A DNA stretch of 64,000 nt from UBA6898 sp964463135 (GCA_964463135.1 CAYXBA010000007.1:80863-144862), one strand, 5' to 3'. Shown: positions 53,093 through 63,600, numbered from the stretch's first letter. Program-made: numbers and translations. The notes: generated by a model not told the origin, from the letters alone.

Positions 53093-54478
53093 ATGAAAAA
53101 CATACTCCATACAACCACCAAAGCCTTATGCATCACCGTTTTACTCGTTGTTATGGCATCCGTATCGTATGCCGATCTTACCCCGGACCATGAGGTGAAC
53201 ATCTCAAGGGGAATCGCAAAGATCGACAGCCGGGAATACGATGATGCCGCGGCTATCTTCAGGGAAGTCCTGAAGACCAATCCGGACGATGCCCAGGCCA
53301 TGCAGCTGCTCGGTATCGCCCTGAACAGAAAGGGATCGCTGCAGGATGCGGAGAGTAATCTTAAGGTCGTTGCCAACAGGCAGTATGACCTTGCACGCAC
53401 CAACTATGAGCTCGGCGTTGTCTATTACAAGCAGGGGAAATACTCGGCAGCTAGAGAGCATTTCAAGAAGGCAGAGCAGAATATGCCGGACCCTTCCCTT
53501 TCCCGTTCCATTGCCGGTTTTACCTCAGACATCGAGCGCCGCGAACATACCAAGCGGTTTAACCTGCAGGCAACCGTAGGGCTCCAGTATGACAGCAACG
53601 TGAATCTCGGCAGTTATGACGAGAGTGCTTTTGTAAAGGCCAACCCGTCGTATTTCGAGCATGAGGACGACGCACAGGCTGACTCGCGCCTGGTCCTGTT
53701 CCTTAAGGGCAGCGCGCTGATCACCGATGCGCCGGTCCGCACAGAGGCAAGCTATTCGTTCTATCAGAGCCTTCATACAAGCATGTCCTCGTATAACGTG
53801 CAGAACCATGAACTCGAACTGAAGGCGTCATACAGCCCGATGAACAGGGTATTGCTTGAGGCCCAGTATCTGCTCGATTATACGTTCCTCGGCAGTGAGG
53901 ATTATTCAAATATCCATACATTGCGTCCTTCGATCAGGCTCATGCTGGTCGACAATATGCCGACGACCCTGGTCTTTGCATACGCAAAAAAGAACTTCTT
54001 CAACAGCGACCGCCTGCTGGACAACTCGGACAGGGACGGGTTTAACATCAGCGGCGGTATTGAGCAGAAGATCCCGATAACCCACGATTTCTTTCTGAAC
54101 CTTTCCTACTATTATGACAACAACAACACCCGGGAGCGCATAGCCAGCTACGTCGGAAATAAATATGCCGTCTCGGCGCACTATGACCACCATAATCTTT
54201 GGGCATTCGGCGCCCGGTACGAGTATTACAACAAGAATTACGGACGGGAAGAGTCCGATGAGTTCTGGTCATTTAAGCCAGGTCACGGGTGGAACTATTG
54301 GACATTGAAACTGAACAGAAGCGAGATCACCAGGACCTACGAGGCATATTTTATACGGCCCATAAACGAGATACTGTCAGTTACTGCCAGTCAGATATTT
54401 GTGATCAACCGGTCAAAGGAAATATCTTCTTCCTATGATCGCTCTATAACGGGGATTTTCCTCACTGCGAGGTTTTAA
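53093..54478 (+). CDS. Outer-membrane protein with TPR domain and beta-barrel
   Basis: 461 residues. Signal peptide cleaved after SYA (about 27). Residues about 35-150 have three TPRs (YDDAAAIFREVLKTNPDDAQ etc.); from about 160 on there are alternating aromatic strands (LQATVGLQYDSNVNLGSY; SYSFYQSLHTSMSSYNVQ; HALYDHH-type strands) and the chain ends in ARF, the usual final Phe of outer-membrane barrels. Layout resembles surface-lipoprotein-assembly (Slam/DUF560) proteins. Ends 3 bp before the FecR gene. Confidence 0.8.
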   Translation: MKNILHTTTKALCITVLLVVMASVSYADLTPDHEVNISRGIAKIDSREYDDAAAIFREVLKTNPDDAQAMQLLGIALNRKGSLQDAESNLKVVANRQYDLARTNYELGVVYYKQGKYSAAREHFKKAEQNMPDPSLSRSIAGFTSDIERREHTKRFNLQATVGLQYDSNVNLGSYDESAFVKANPSYFEHEDDAQADSRLVLFLKGSALITDAPVRTEASYSFYQSLHTSMSSYNVQNHELELKASYSPMNRVLLEAQYLLDYTFLGSEDYSNIHTLRPSIRLMLVDNMPTTLVFAYAKKNFFNSDRLLDNSDRDGFNISGGIEQKIPITHDFFLNLSYYYDNNNTRERIASYVGNKYAVSAHYDHHNLWAFGARYEYYNKNYGREESDEFWSFKPGHGWNYWTLKLNRSEITRTYEAYFIRPINEILSVTASQIFVINRSKEISSSYDRSITGIFLTARF

Positions 54479-54481
54479 TCA

Positions 54482-55288
54482 ATGAAGACAAAATATATCA
54501 AGATTTTTGGCATTATCGTCTGTCTGGCTCTTATGGCAAGCATGGTCATGTCAGTAGACAAGGCAGGCGAGATCAGGGCACTCAAGGGCAAGGCATCGAT
54601 CATCAGGGCTGACAAGCCGGCGAATGCCGCGGTCAGGGACAGTCTTCTGCTGATGGACACGGTGGAGACCGAGAAGGACTCCAAGGCAAAGATCCTGTTC
54701 GTTGATGACAGTCTCCTCACGCTCGGCGAGAGATCCAGACTCCTGGTCAAGGAATACCTTCTCGGCGACGACAAGAAAAGAGGGCAGTCGGTCTTTAATC
54801 TTATCGACGGCAAGGTCCGTGCAATAGTGGGCAAGAACAAACTGGAGATAAACACTCCTACGGCAGTTGCAGCAGCCCGCGGAACCATTTTTATCACCTG
54901 GGTCAATACAGGGGGCAATACACCTTCTGCATGTATGGCTGCATTCAAGGACGTCAAGGAAGGTGCTTCATGCCTGGCCGTAGTAAAGGGCGTCGTTGAT
55001 TCAAGCAATAGGGATGGTTCGGTAAAAGGCTCAGAAGCGGTTTCAGGCGGATTCATGAACTGCGTGGACAAGGGAATGGCTCCTTCAGCGCCGGTGCCTA
55101 TTCCACCGGATTGTTTAAAGCAGCTGCTTGAGGATACAACCGTGCATGAAGTGGCCGGCCTCGAAAGCCCGAAAGGTGCTCCCGGCCATGGCGGTCCTGA
55201 AGGCGGGTTTACCACGCCTCCGATCGAACAGGAGCCTACGTTACCAAAACTGCCTAAACAAGGCTGCAGAGGGTACTCCTGCGATTAG
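54482..55288 (+). CDS. FecR-domain exported protein
   Basis: 268 residues. Signal peptide, then a FecR-like beta-domain: GEIRALKGKASIIRADKPAN, AKILFVDDSLLTLGERSRLL, and the signature NTPTAVAAARGTIFITWVN. The last 70 residues are Pro/Gly-rich. FecR modules act as periplasmic signal transducers or envelope scaffolds. Placed between the barrel protein and a CHASE2 cyclase, it could pass a surface signal inward. Confidence 0.85.
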   Translation: MKTKYIKIFGIIVCLALMASMVMSVDKAGEIRALKGKASIIRADKPANAAVRDSLLLMDTVETEKDSKAKILFVDDSLLTLGERSRLLVKEYLLGDDKKRGQSVFNLIDGKVRAIVGKNKLEINTPTAVAAARGTIFITWVNTGGNTPSACMAAFKDVKEGASCLAVVKGVVDSSNRDGSVKGSEAVSGGFMNCVDKGMAPSAPVPIPPDCLKQLLEDTTVHEVAGLESPKGAPGHGGPEGGFTTPPIEQEPTLPKLPKQGCRGYSCD

Positions 55289-55431
55289 TGATCGTATAAG
55301 TATCGATCAGCAGACACTGTCTTCTCTAGTGATGGGGCAATCGCTCAAGGCGATCGCCCCATCTGAGTTTTCAGCCGGCGAGGACAGACAGGCACAGGAC
55401 TTTTCCCTGATATAGCATAACAGCCCAACAT

Positions 55432-57420
55432 ATGCGCCGTACACTCGTTCATAGAATAGACCTGGTCATCAGCCTTATCTCTATCGCCTTCTTTGTCTGG
55501 CTGTCAGCGGTTAATCCGGCCATTATCGAAGAACGGATCGAGACGCTGACCCTCATTTATCGCTTTCAGATCAGAAATATCATTCAGAAGCCTCCTCTGC
55601 CGAAAAATATTGTCACAGTTCTGGTCGATGAAAAAAGCCTTTCTGAATTCGGCAGGTGGCCCTGGCCCCGGACTCTCCAGGCAGAGCTTATGGCCAGGAT
55701 CCTTGATCAGGCACCCAAGGTACTGGCGATCGATATTATGTACCCGGAAAAATACGCGGGTGATAACAAAATTGCCGGAACCCTCGCCCCGCACAAGGAG
55801 AAGGTTGTGCTCGCAACCGCATTCAATGTCCCCGAGAACCAGACTGATCTGAAAGAGGGGCCTGAGGCCCCGGAATATGCAACTGATTCAAGCATACAAA
55901 AAATAAAAGATACGAAACTGGGAAGACCGACACAGGCGGACGGCATAATACCGCCGGTGCCTGAGATCGGCAAGAACGTACAGCTGGGGCACGCTTACAA
56001 CCGCAGGGACATCGACGGCAAGACCATATGGGATGTGCCCTATCTCAAATACAATGATGATTACTACCCTTCCCTTGCCCTTCAGACAGCACGGATCGCC
56101 CTCGACATCCCGATGGAAGAGGTCGTCCTGTATATGGGCAGGGGCATTGCCCTGGGTGACAGGATCATTCCTTTTAATCCGTTGGGCGGCAAGGTACTGA
56201 TCAATTATCTGGGCCGCGAGCTCACCATCCCCCATGTCTCTGCTGCGGATGTCCTGAGGGGAACCGTCAATAAGGCGTTTTTTAAGGACAAGATCGTATT
56301 TCTCGGCACCTCGGCCATATCCACGCACGACATCATCGTCACACCATTTTCAGCAGATATGCCTGGGGTCGAGAAGAATGCGACGATCACGGAAAATATC
56401 ATCAACTCCCGGTTCATCACAAAGACCTATCAATCGATCGAGATAGGGCTGATAATCCTGACCGGCATACTCTTCGGCTTCATCTATACACGCATGAGAG
56501 CACTGCAGGCATCTCTTTTCTCGCTGGCGACCTTCCTCGGATATCTGCTCATGGTTCAGGCCCTCTTCACCTATTACGGTATATGGATGAATATCTTTTA
56601 CCCGGCAACCAATATGCTGGTCATCTTTACCGGCGCGACGGTCACGAAGTATTTCATCGAAGAGAGAAAGGCGAAAGAGATCCGGAGAATGTTCTCTAAT
56701 TATGTTACGGACCAGATAATACAGGAGTTCATCGATAACCCTGAGCTGGCAAAGATCGGCGGGGAGCGCAGGGAATTGACCATTCTTTTTTCAGATGTCC
56801 GGGGCTTTACCTCTTTTTCCGAAAAATATTCTCCTGAAGAGGTCGTTGCCATACTGAACGAATATCTTGCTGAAATGACGGCCGTGATCATGAAGTGGCG
56901 CGGCACGCCTGACAAATTCATCGGGGATGCCATACTGGCCTTCTGGGGAGCTCCGGTGCGGCAGGCTGACCATGCCGAACTGGCCATACAATGCGCCCTC
57001 GATATGATCAGCCGCCTTGCCAGTCTGCAGGACAAGTGGCGCGCAGAAGGCAAACCGCTCCTTGACTGCGGCATCGGCATAAATACCGGAGAAGTCATTG
57101 TCGGCAATATCGGCGCTGAAGGCAAGAAGATGGATTACACGATCATCGGGGATCCCGTGAACCTCTGCTCGCGCATAGAGGGGCTGACCAGGAAATATGA
57201 TGTCAAAATTCTTATAACCGAGTATACCGTTGCAAAGATACGGGATGCCGTGGAAAACAGGACGATCGGACATGTGCATATACGCGGCCTGGACAATGTA
57301 GCGGTAAAAGGCAAGGAACATCCGGTAAAGATCTACGAACTGCTTTCCCTGAACGACAGCGCGTCGTCATGCATCACCGAGGTCTCAAAGGAAGAGGTCA
57401 CCAGACTGAAGGAAAAATAG
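55432..57420 (+). CDS. CHASE2-domain adenylate cyclase
   Basis: 662 residues. N-terminal membrane helix, periplasmic CHASE2 domain (about 40-330), three further helices, then a class III cyclase domain (about 440-640): metal-binding Asp in LFSDVRGFTSF and in KFIGDAILAFWG, purine-specificity Lys in TPDKFIGD and Asp in MDYTIIGDP, catalytic Asn/Arg in NLCSR. The Lys/Asp pair indicates ATP, so it makes cAMP. Follows the FecR gene after 144 bp. Confidence 0.93.
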   Translation: MRRTLVHRIDLVISLISIAFFVWLSAVNPAIIEERIETLTLIYRFQIRNIIQKPPLPKNIVTVLVDEKSLSEFGRWPWPRTLQAELMARILDQAPKVLAIDIMYPEKYAGDNKIAGTLAPHKEKVVLATAFNVPENQTDLKEGPEAPEYATDSSIQKIKDTKLGRPTQADGIIPPVPEIGKNVQLGHAYNRRDIDGKTIWDVPYLKYNDDYYPSLALQTARIALDIPMEEVVLYMGRGIALGDRIIPFNPLGGKVLINYLGRELTIPHVSAADVLRGTVNKAFFKDKIVFLGTSAISTHDIIVTPFSADMPGVEKNATITENIINSRFITKTYQSIEIGLIILTGILFGFIYTRMRALQASLFSLATFLGYLLMVQALFTYYGIWMNIFYPATNMLVIFTGATVTKYFIEERKAKEIRRMFSNYVTDQIIQEFIDNPELAKIGGERRELTILFSDVRGFTSFSEKYSPEEVVAILNEYLAEMTAVIMKWRGTPDKFIGDAILAFWGAPVRQADHAELAIQCALDMISRLASLQDKWRAEGKPLLDCGIGINTGEVIVGNIGAEGKKMDYTIIGDPVNLCSRIEGLTRKYDVKILITEYTVAKIRDAVENRTIGHVHIRGLDNVAVKGKEHPVKIYELLSLNDSASSCITEVSKEEVTRLKEK

Positions 57421-57475
57421 CAGATTATCACGTTCAGCAGCTGCAGCAATACGATCGGAGATAACAGGAGCAGAC

Positions 57476-57913
57476 ATGAAATACCAGACCGGAAGACCAG
57501 GGAGAATAGTTATTGTCCGTTTTGAGGACCATGACGACATCCTCTCAAATCTTGTCGCGATCGCCAAAAAAGAGAATATCAGGGCAGCAGTTGTTCATCT
57601 TGTGGGCGGCATGCGAGAAGGAAGCATTGTCGTCGGTCCGGAGACGGATGAGTTCCCGCCGAAGCCTGTATGGAAAAAGCTCGGAGAATCGCATGAGGTC
57701 ATCGGGTTCGGCACGATCTTCTGGGAAGGTGATGAACCGAAGGTGCATTTCCACGGCGCGTTCGGCAAGAAGGATATGGTCAAGGTCGGATGCCTCAGGG
57801 CAGATTCAGAGACCTTCCTCGTGCTCGAGGCTGTGATCACCGAGATCGAAGGAGTTACTGCGCGGCGGGAGCTCGACCCTCTATCGGGAATGGTTCTGCT
57901 GAAACTCGATTAA
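57476..57913 (+). CDS. PPC/DUF296 domain protein
   Basis: 145 residues, single domain. RAAVVHLVGGMREGSIVVGP and the HFHGAFG His motif are the conserved features of the PPC (DUF296) fold, which forms trimers and binds metal or DNA in plant AT-hook proteins; its bacterial function is unknown. ATG after ACAGGAG, 55 bp behind the cyclase gene. Confidence 0.85.
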   Translation: MKYQTGRPGRIVIVRFEDHDDILSNLVAIAKKENIRAAVVHLVGGMREGSIVVGPETDEFPPKPVWKKLGESHEVIGFGTIFWEGDEPKVHFHGAFGKKDMVKVGCLRADSETFLVLEAVITEIEGVTARRELDPLSGMVLLKLD

Positions 57914-57931
57914 GTCTCGCAGCATGCAATT

Positions 57932-58843
57932 TCAGCGTCCAGCCCCTGGAACAACAAACTTCTCCATAAAATCGGAAACTGAACTGTCAGGCCTGAAAAA
58001 GAGTTCATATGACGGAACAGCATAGACCAAATCTTCACAGAATTGCAGTATGTCCGACATCGGCTTTTCGTCATACCAGGGTATGGATGTCACCGGCAGG
58101 ATCTTTTTCAGCGCCTCTGCAGGAGGCATCGCTTTAATCCGGTTTTCAGTGTCATGATGAATGAAAAATATCCCGCCAAGTTCAGAGCTCCTGTTTTCCG
58201 CAATACAGGCATCGCCGGGCCATGGCGTTCCGAACGCTCTGAAGGCATTATCACGCTTTCTGATAATGATGCGGTCATCACTGAGCATGGTGGCAGTATC
58301 ACCGCCGAGCAGCAACCGGGAGACCGTGCTCTTTCCTGCTCCTGAGCGGCCGGGGAATAGGTATCCCTTGCCATGCATGCTCATCCCGGCAGCATGCACT
58401 ATGGCCCCCTGCTTCTGTGATAACAGATACATGAGCAGTATCTGGTCAAGCGGATATCCGAAAGGGTCTAAAACCCCAACAGGGTCCTTCTCTCTTCTCT
58501 GGGACGGCTCCCCGCAATAGATCGTGGTGTTCCTGAAGCTGCTGTCAAATCGCACTATCCAGAGGGGTTCCTGAAGCGGCTTTGGTTTCAATTCAAGGAA
58601 ATAGCTGTCTTCATCAAAGAACATGGACCATGACTCTTCTGTGTCGAAGATCTTTCTCATCCTGCCTGTATCAGGGAGATTGTCCAGTTCAAGCCATACT
58701 TCGAGGACGTCATCCCCAACAGGGTGATGAGCTGCAGGACTAAATTGCTGATATACCGGAGGACTATTTTCGATCGTCAGGGGGCTTCTACTGCGAATAA
58801 CAAACAGAAAACCGGCGATTTCCCTCAAAAACAGGGGGGTCAT
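57932..58843 (-). CDS. HPr-kinase-like protein of a RiPP cluster (ScmC-like)
   Basis: 303 residues. Walker A GRSGAGKS at residues 165-172, preceded by AIVHAAGMSMHGKGYLF and followed by MLSDDRIII with two Asp, the build of HPrK/P-loop kinases found in RiPP clusters (ScmC of the SynChlorMet cassette; lasso-peptide kinases). Lasso-type homologues phosphorylate the C-terminal Ser of the precursor, and the peptide encoded just upstream ends in Ser. No clear ribosome-binding site; last gene of the cluster. Confidence 0.75.
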   Translation of the reverse strand: MTPLFLREIAGFLFVIRSRSPLTIENSPPVYQQFSPAAHHPVGDDVLEVWLELDNLPDTGRMRKIFDTEESWSMFFDEDSYFLELKPKPLQEPLWIVRFDSSFRNTTIYCGEPSQRREKDPVGVLDPFGYPLDQILLMYLLSQKQGAIVHAAGMSMHGKGYLFPGRSGAGKSTVSRLLLGGDTATMLSDDRIIIRKRDNAFRAFGTPWPGDACIAENRSSELGGIFFIHHDTENRIKAMPPAEALKKILPVTSIPWYDEKPMSDILQFCEDLVYAVPSYELFFRPDSSVSDFMEKFVVPGAGR

Positions 58844-58879
58844 AAGAAACGTATCACCGAGGCAGGAGGTTCGATCTTT

Positions 58880-59044
58880 TTATGAGCCTATTTTGAGACA
58901 AGGCGCACAGGGAGGAGTTGCCTTGGCAGGACCTCTGGTGCCGACTGTTTTACAGCCAACTGCCATGACTTCATCAGCAGTAAGTTCGATCACCCTGAGC
59001 CGGGGCTTTTCGTACTGGGCCTTCCTCTCTTTTTCGTTTTTCAT
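58880..59044 (-). CDS. Precursor peptide of a radical SAM RiPP
   Basis: 54 residues: MKNEKERKAQYEKPRLRVIE, LTADEVMAVGCKTVGTRGPA, KATPPCAPCLKIGS. The N-terminal part has Tyr11-x2-Pro14-x-Leu16 like the RRE-binding leader motif of lasso and related precursors; after AVG come three Cys (31, 46, 49), Pro/Thr/Gly-rich sequence and a terminal Ser54. It lies between the radical SAM and kinase genes, as expected for their substrate. Probable leader end near Gly30. Length and position are the evidence; the modification is unknown. Confidence 0.72.
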   Translation of the reverse strand: MKNEKERKAQYEKPRLRVIELTADEVMAVGCKTVGTRGPAKATPPCAPCLKIGS

Positions 59045-59050
59045 AGGATA

Positions 59051-59056
59051 ATTATA
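59051..59056 (-). promoter_or_regulatory. -10 element directly before the precursor gene
   Basis: Consensus TATAAT ends 6 bp upstream of the ATG, so a transcript would begin at or next to the start codon (leaderless). No TTGACA-like -35 stands 17 bp upstream. Confidence 0.4.
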
Positions 59057-59126
59057 CCATACGGTCGTCCGATTCGGTCCTTATTCCGAGCCGAACAGGA
59101 TGCCCTCCTGCCTTCATTGTCAGTCT

Positions 59127-60200
59127 CTATATGATCCTGTTAAAACGTTCTTTCCCTGTTTCGCATGTATAGGCTGAACAGAGATCCTCTTTGCCATTTT
59201 CGAGACCAAAAAGGGCCGGGCAATATCCGCAGAGAAGCCCTTTTTCGCATCCGTTGCATTTATAGTCCTTACCCGCCTTCTTTTCTCTGATCAATGCAAT
59301 AACATCGCGCCAGCCGGTTGCAAAATCTCCTTTTTCAAGGGAATACTGAAGCGATCTGCTCATAAGACAGGGTTTCAGGCTGCCGTGGGCATCGATATGA
59401 AAACTGTTCATGCCTGCACCGCAGACATAGAGCTTATCAGACGCAGGCAAACTCTTGACATGATGATAATAGTCCCTCCATTGGGCATACCTCTCAGCAT
59501 CCGAGAACTCTTTATCCACCACTTCTTCGGGCGGGACCCTGAGACTGACAGGGGATCTGTCCCCATTAAACTTCGGGAAGAGCGCAGCATCAAAGCGAAA
59601 TTTCAGGCCAAGCTCCTTCGCCATGTTTTCCATACGAAAGAGCTCATGACTGTTCAGCGTCATAAGCATCGTTTTCAGATCAACCCGAATGCCGGCCTCA
59701 AGGAGGAGGTGCAGCCCCTGCATGCACTTACGGTAAGAGCCGGGGACAGACGTGATCTTCTCGTAGGTCTCTTCTGTTGCCCCGTAAAGGGATATTTCAA
59801 CTGCCTGAGGAGGAAGGTCTGCCAAGAGAGAGACTACGTCAGCGGTAACCGTGGTGCCATTGGTAAATATTGTGATCAGCATGCCATTCTTTTTTGCATG
59901 GCTGTACAGTTCTTTGAAATCTTTCCTGAGGAGCGGTTCACCCCCTGTCAAAAGGAGATTGAGGCAGCCGGCGTCCGTGATCTCATCGATCACAGAGAGC
60001 ATCCTGGACGTGGTCAGTTCCGGCAGGTTCGTTCGCTCAGGCCCCTGGTGAGGTCCGAGATAGCAATGGATGCAGTTGAGGTTGCAGCGTGATGTCAGTT
60101 CAAGGCTTCCGGTAAGAGGAATGCGCAGTTCTGCGGACCTCTTGTCAAAAGCACGGAGGAATTCCTCATTGCTCGGCCAGGTGCTCTCTTTACCTGTCAT
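59127..60200 (-). CDS. Radical SAM/SPASM peptide-modifying enzyme
   Basis: 357 residues. CNLNCIHC supplies the three Cys (39, 43, 46) for the SAM-binding 4Fe-4S cluster; LLTGGEPLL is the SAM GGE motif. The C-terminal SPASM domain has Cys at CGAGMNSFHIDAHGSLKPC, KCNGCEKGLLCGYC and CSAYTC, for auxiliary clusters. Family members install thioether, C-C or epimer modifications on ribosomal peptides. PqqD-like gene lies 89 bp upstream and the precursor 82 bp downstream. Confidence 0.9.
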   Translation of the reverse strand: MTGKESTWPSNEEFLRAFDKRSAELRIPLTGSLELTSRCNLNCIHCYLGPHQGPERTNLPELTTSRMLSVIDEITDAGCLNLLLTGGEPLLRKDFKELYSHAKKNGMLITIFTNGTTVTADVVSLLADLPPQAVEISLYGATEETYEKITSVPGSYRKCMQGLHLLLEAGIRVDLKTMLMTLNSHELFRMENMAKELGLKFRFDAALFPKFNGDRSPVSLRVPPEEVVDKEFSDAERYAQWRDYYHHVKSLPASDKLYVCGAGMNSFHIDAHGSLKPCLMSRSLQYSLEKGDFATGWRDVIALIREKKAGKDYKCNGCEKGLLCGYCPALFGLENGKEDLCSAYTCETGKERFNRII

Positions 60201-60289
60201 AAGCTTCCTGATGGTCTCCTGTCAGATCGAATAATAAGAGCTGGCCGCATCCATCACTCCTGCACAGAGCATTGCGCAACACTGCCGCC

Positions 60290-60601
60290 CTATTCCAGGA
60301 TCAGATCTGCACTGAGGAGTTCTGTTACGAACTCTTCAATATCGATCGTTGCTGTTTCAATTGTTACGTCAAAATCAGAAATTACCCGTTCACGAATATC
60401 CTGAAGCTTCTTTGGTGCATCCAGCTCCTGCCAGATCAGCTCTCCAACAGGATTCAGGGTAAATATCCTCTGCATATCGGCTATCTTCCCCTTGACCGGG
60501 ACAAGCAACAGCTCTCCTGCGATCTTGCGTGCAACAACATCAGGGTTTTTCCGGTACACCCTGGTCCAGAGATCGTCTCTGCCTGATTGTTCTGCAGTCA
60601 T
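60290..60601 (-). CDS. PqqD-like precursor-recognition protein
   Basis: 103 residues. NPDVVARKIAGELLLVPVKG then FTLNPVGELIWQELDAP is the PqqD pattern, a winged-helix RRE that delivers leader peptide to the radical SAM enzyme. Starts 3 bp after the C25 protease gene ends, so the two are translated together. Confidence 0.9.
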   Translation of the reverse strand: MTAEQSGRDDLWTRVYRKNPDVVARKIAGELLLVPVKGKIADMQRIFTLNPVGELIWQELDAPKKLQDIRERVISDFDVTIETATIDIEEFVTELLSADLILE

Positions 60602-60604
60602 GGG

Positions 60605-63600
60605 CTATCGCAGCTTGAATCTCAGGGCAGGGTCGCCCAGCAGATTGTAGATATCAAGCGTAAAGTCTTCGGCACCGCTGTTCTTGTAGTATCTGAACGC
60701 CTCAAGCAGGGACTCGCCCAGCGTGAGGGCCTTGCCGCCGAAGGCCGCAGAAAAGAAGCCTTCATCCAGTGTCCTGGACAGGGCATTAAGCGACAATCCT
60801 GACGGGGCCAAAACAGCTACAGCTCCCCTATCTTTTTTCATGACCAGCGCCTCGCTCAGAGAATCGTACCCGGGGAATGCAAACTCGCCTACTGCGCAGG
60901 ACATGGCCGACAGGACAAAAAGCCTTCCTGCATTTTCCATGGAATCGACATCGGGTAAGCTGAGCAACCCCTCGTCAGCCAGAGTATAAGAGTTGCCATG
61001 GCCCATATAGTTCACAAGGAATGTACCGCTCGGTATCCCATACAGCAGCGTATTCCTGATCGCCCCTGCTGAAAAGGCAGGCAGATACTTCTTCTCCACA
61101 GAGATTGTACCCGGAACAAGCTCTGCAATATCGTTGCTGTCAAACGGATAATTGCCGTCCTTGTCAGGATTGTCTGCGATCATCATCACATTGCTGCCTG
61201 TCGTATTTTCAAACGTGACGATCTTCCTGACAAGGTCCTGCAGCTCCTCTGCGATGAGCACCGGCAGCCGCCCGATCGCCATGTCCGGCAGATGGTCACC
61301 GTCAACATCGACAAAATAATTGTCAGAAGAAAATAGTCCCGAAGGTGTGCTGACCACCATGGTCGGTACCAGGTTGTCTCCAAACCCCATGTTGTCCTTG
61401 TAGTCATAGGTGCCTTCACCCGCAAGCACGATATAACGCGGGGCCTTTTTCCAGTTTGCATAGGCATAAGCAAGAAAGTCATGGATCGCCTTCGGGCTGG
61501 AGATGCCATAGTTGAACTCATCCATGATATCCTCGAGATCCACGACCATGGTCTGGTATCCCTGCGCCTGTCTGTAGTCGGCCAGAGGCTTTACAGCATT
61601 CTTAAGCTGGTCCGGCGCAATGATGACATAGTCTGCTGCATTCAGCCGTGAGGTAAGCCCGGACGGCGCATCAGCCCAAGCATCTATCCCGGTAACCGCT
61701 GCAGCAGAGGTCGTAACAAAGTACCGGCGGCCGGCCGAAGAAGGAACGAAACTTACACTGAAGCTGCCGCCTTCATCCTGGATCGTTGCTGCAAGTTCCA
61801 GCAACGGTCTCTCCGGGTCTGATATATCAAAGACCTTGATAGAGGTGTCAGAAAAACCATACACCGTCAGGGGAGCAATAGCCTCTGACCGGAACGTGAG
61901 AGCATCCTCTGATGCCTCATGGAGTCTCTGGTATGAGATATCAAACGAATCGATATAAAAGGCGCTGTAAGGGACACCAGGATCAAGCACTGCCTCAACC
62001 CCGATCACATTGTCTCCGCTGTTAAGAAGATCCTGGTCAAACTGAATAACCACGGGCGGCTCCGCATTCGTCCCTTCAAGCCAGCCTTCACCTATGACAG
62101 CACCATTAAGCCTGACTCTGATATGGTGATCAGGGTTTGCATCGGTGTCCGTAAAGCCCTTAAGATGCACAGAGAGAGTGGCAGGGGCAGAAATGTCCGC
62201 CACCCCATCCGTCCGGACTGTAAAGGAATCACTTGCGTAGTCCGTGTAGTCAGGAGCAACAAAGAGATAGCTCCAGAACCAATAGTCAGCTGTTGGGTCC
62301 TGTATATCCGTGTTCAGGAAGGTCGTATCCTTTTCAGCATGAACGGTCTCCGCGAACGAACTGTATCCAGCAGGCAAGGGACCGCTTCCTCCAACAGACT
62401 TCATGCGAAGCCCCTTGTCTTTGGAGAGCCAGTAGATATTTTCCTTTGCATAGATGCTGTCCACGCCCTGGCCGTAAAAGAATATGCCGGAATGGTCTTC
62501 AGCGGAAATATACGCAATATCATTTCCCTGGCTTTTCATGGCAAGCCCGCCTTTTCTTATCAGGCTCTTGACCTTGCTCTCAGAAATGCCCAGCAGGGCT
62601 GAGATCTCCGCTGCATCTATAAAGTAAAGTCCTTCTTTCTCCACGGCTATCTTGGCCATTGCGCCTTTTTTCTGCTTCTTGAGACCTTTTGCTTTACTCT
62701 GAGCTACTTTTGCAGCCACAAGGCGGGTCACTTTCTCCGCAGAGATCTCCCGAGGCCTGACACTGTATCCCGAGATTTGATGACTGACGGCGTTTGCAGC
62801 CTTAACATCAGGGGTGCCGCTCTGTGAAATCACTATGGTCCCTTCACTGTCCGTGAATCTCTGCACTGTCGTACCTGCCGGCCTCAGTGAGCTGCCGGTC
62901 TTTCCCTTCAGGAGCATTGCCCGGCTTGCTGGGCCAGTCATGTCAGCGCTCGGTAATGCGCTGCCCCCTCCTGACGGAATCGTAAATGGACCGTACGTGT
63001 TCTTCTTCCCTCTGCCTTCCATCTCAACGAGGAGATAGGTATTGCTTTTCTTCAATGATGCCCCGTTGTCGATAAGGCTGTACGTCCCTCCCTGGGGAGA
63101 GATCAGGAGCGCAGGCAGCAGATAGCAGTTGATCTGCGCATAGGTATCTGTTCCTTCCTCGCGCCTGAGCAGATAAAAGCCTGCAGTGTTCCTCTGGAAT
63201 GATGTTGACCATTCGATCCTCATCCGGCCATTGTCTTCGTATGCCCTGAAATCGGACAGCGTCACAAGGGTCACCCCAGGCAGTGCAAACCCGAACCTGA
63301 TATTACTCGCGCTGCTTCCTGTCAGGTCAAGAGATGCCTGAGTGTCCAGCACTGAGTCATTTTCAAACACATCGGTAAGTCCGGCGAGGATGCCCAAGGA
63401 ATCGGCAAGCCTTACGGTATAGGTCCTCGTAGTAAGTCCTGAAAAAGTATAATTGCCGTTTGCGTCCGTTGAGACAGTACCAACAACCGTGGCGCCATCC
63501 AGCACCTCAATGGTTACATTCTGAAAACGCATCTCAGAGGCATCGACAACGCCATCAGTATTGGCATCATTCCATATTGTCCCCGAGATGCTGCGGGGAA

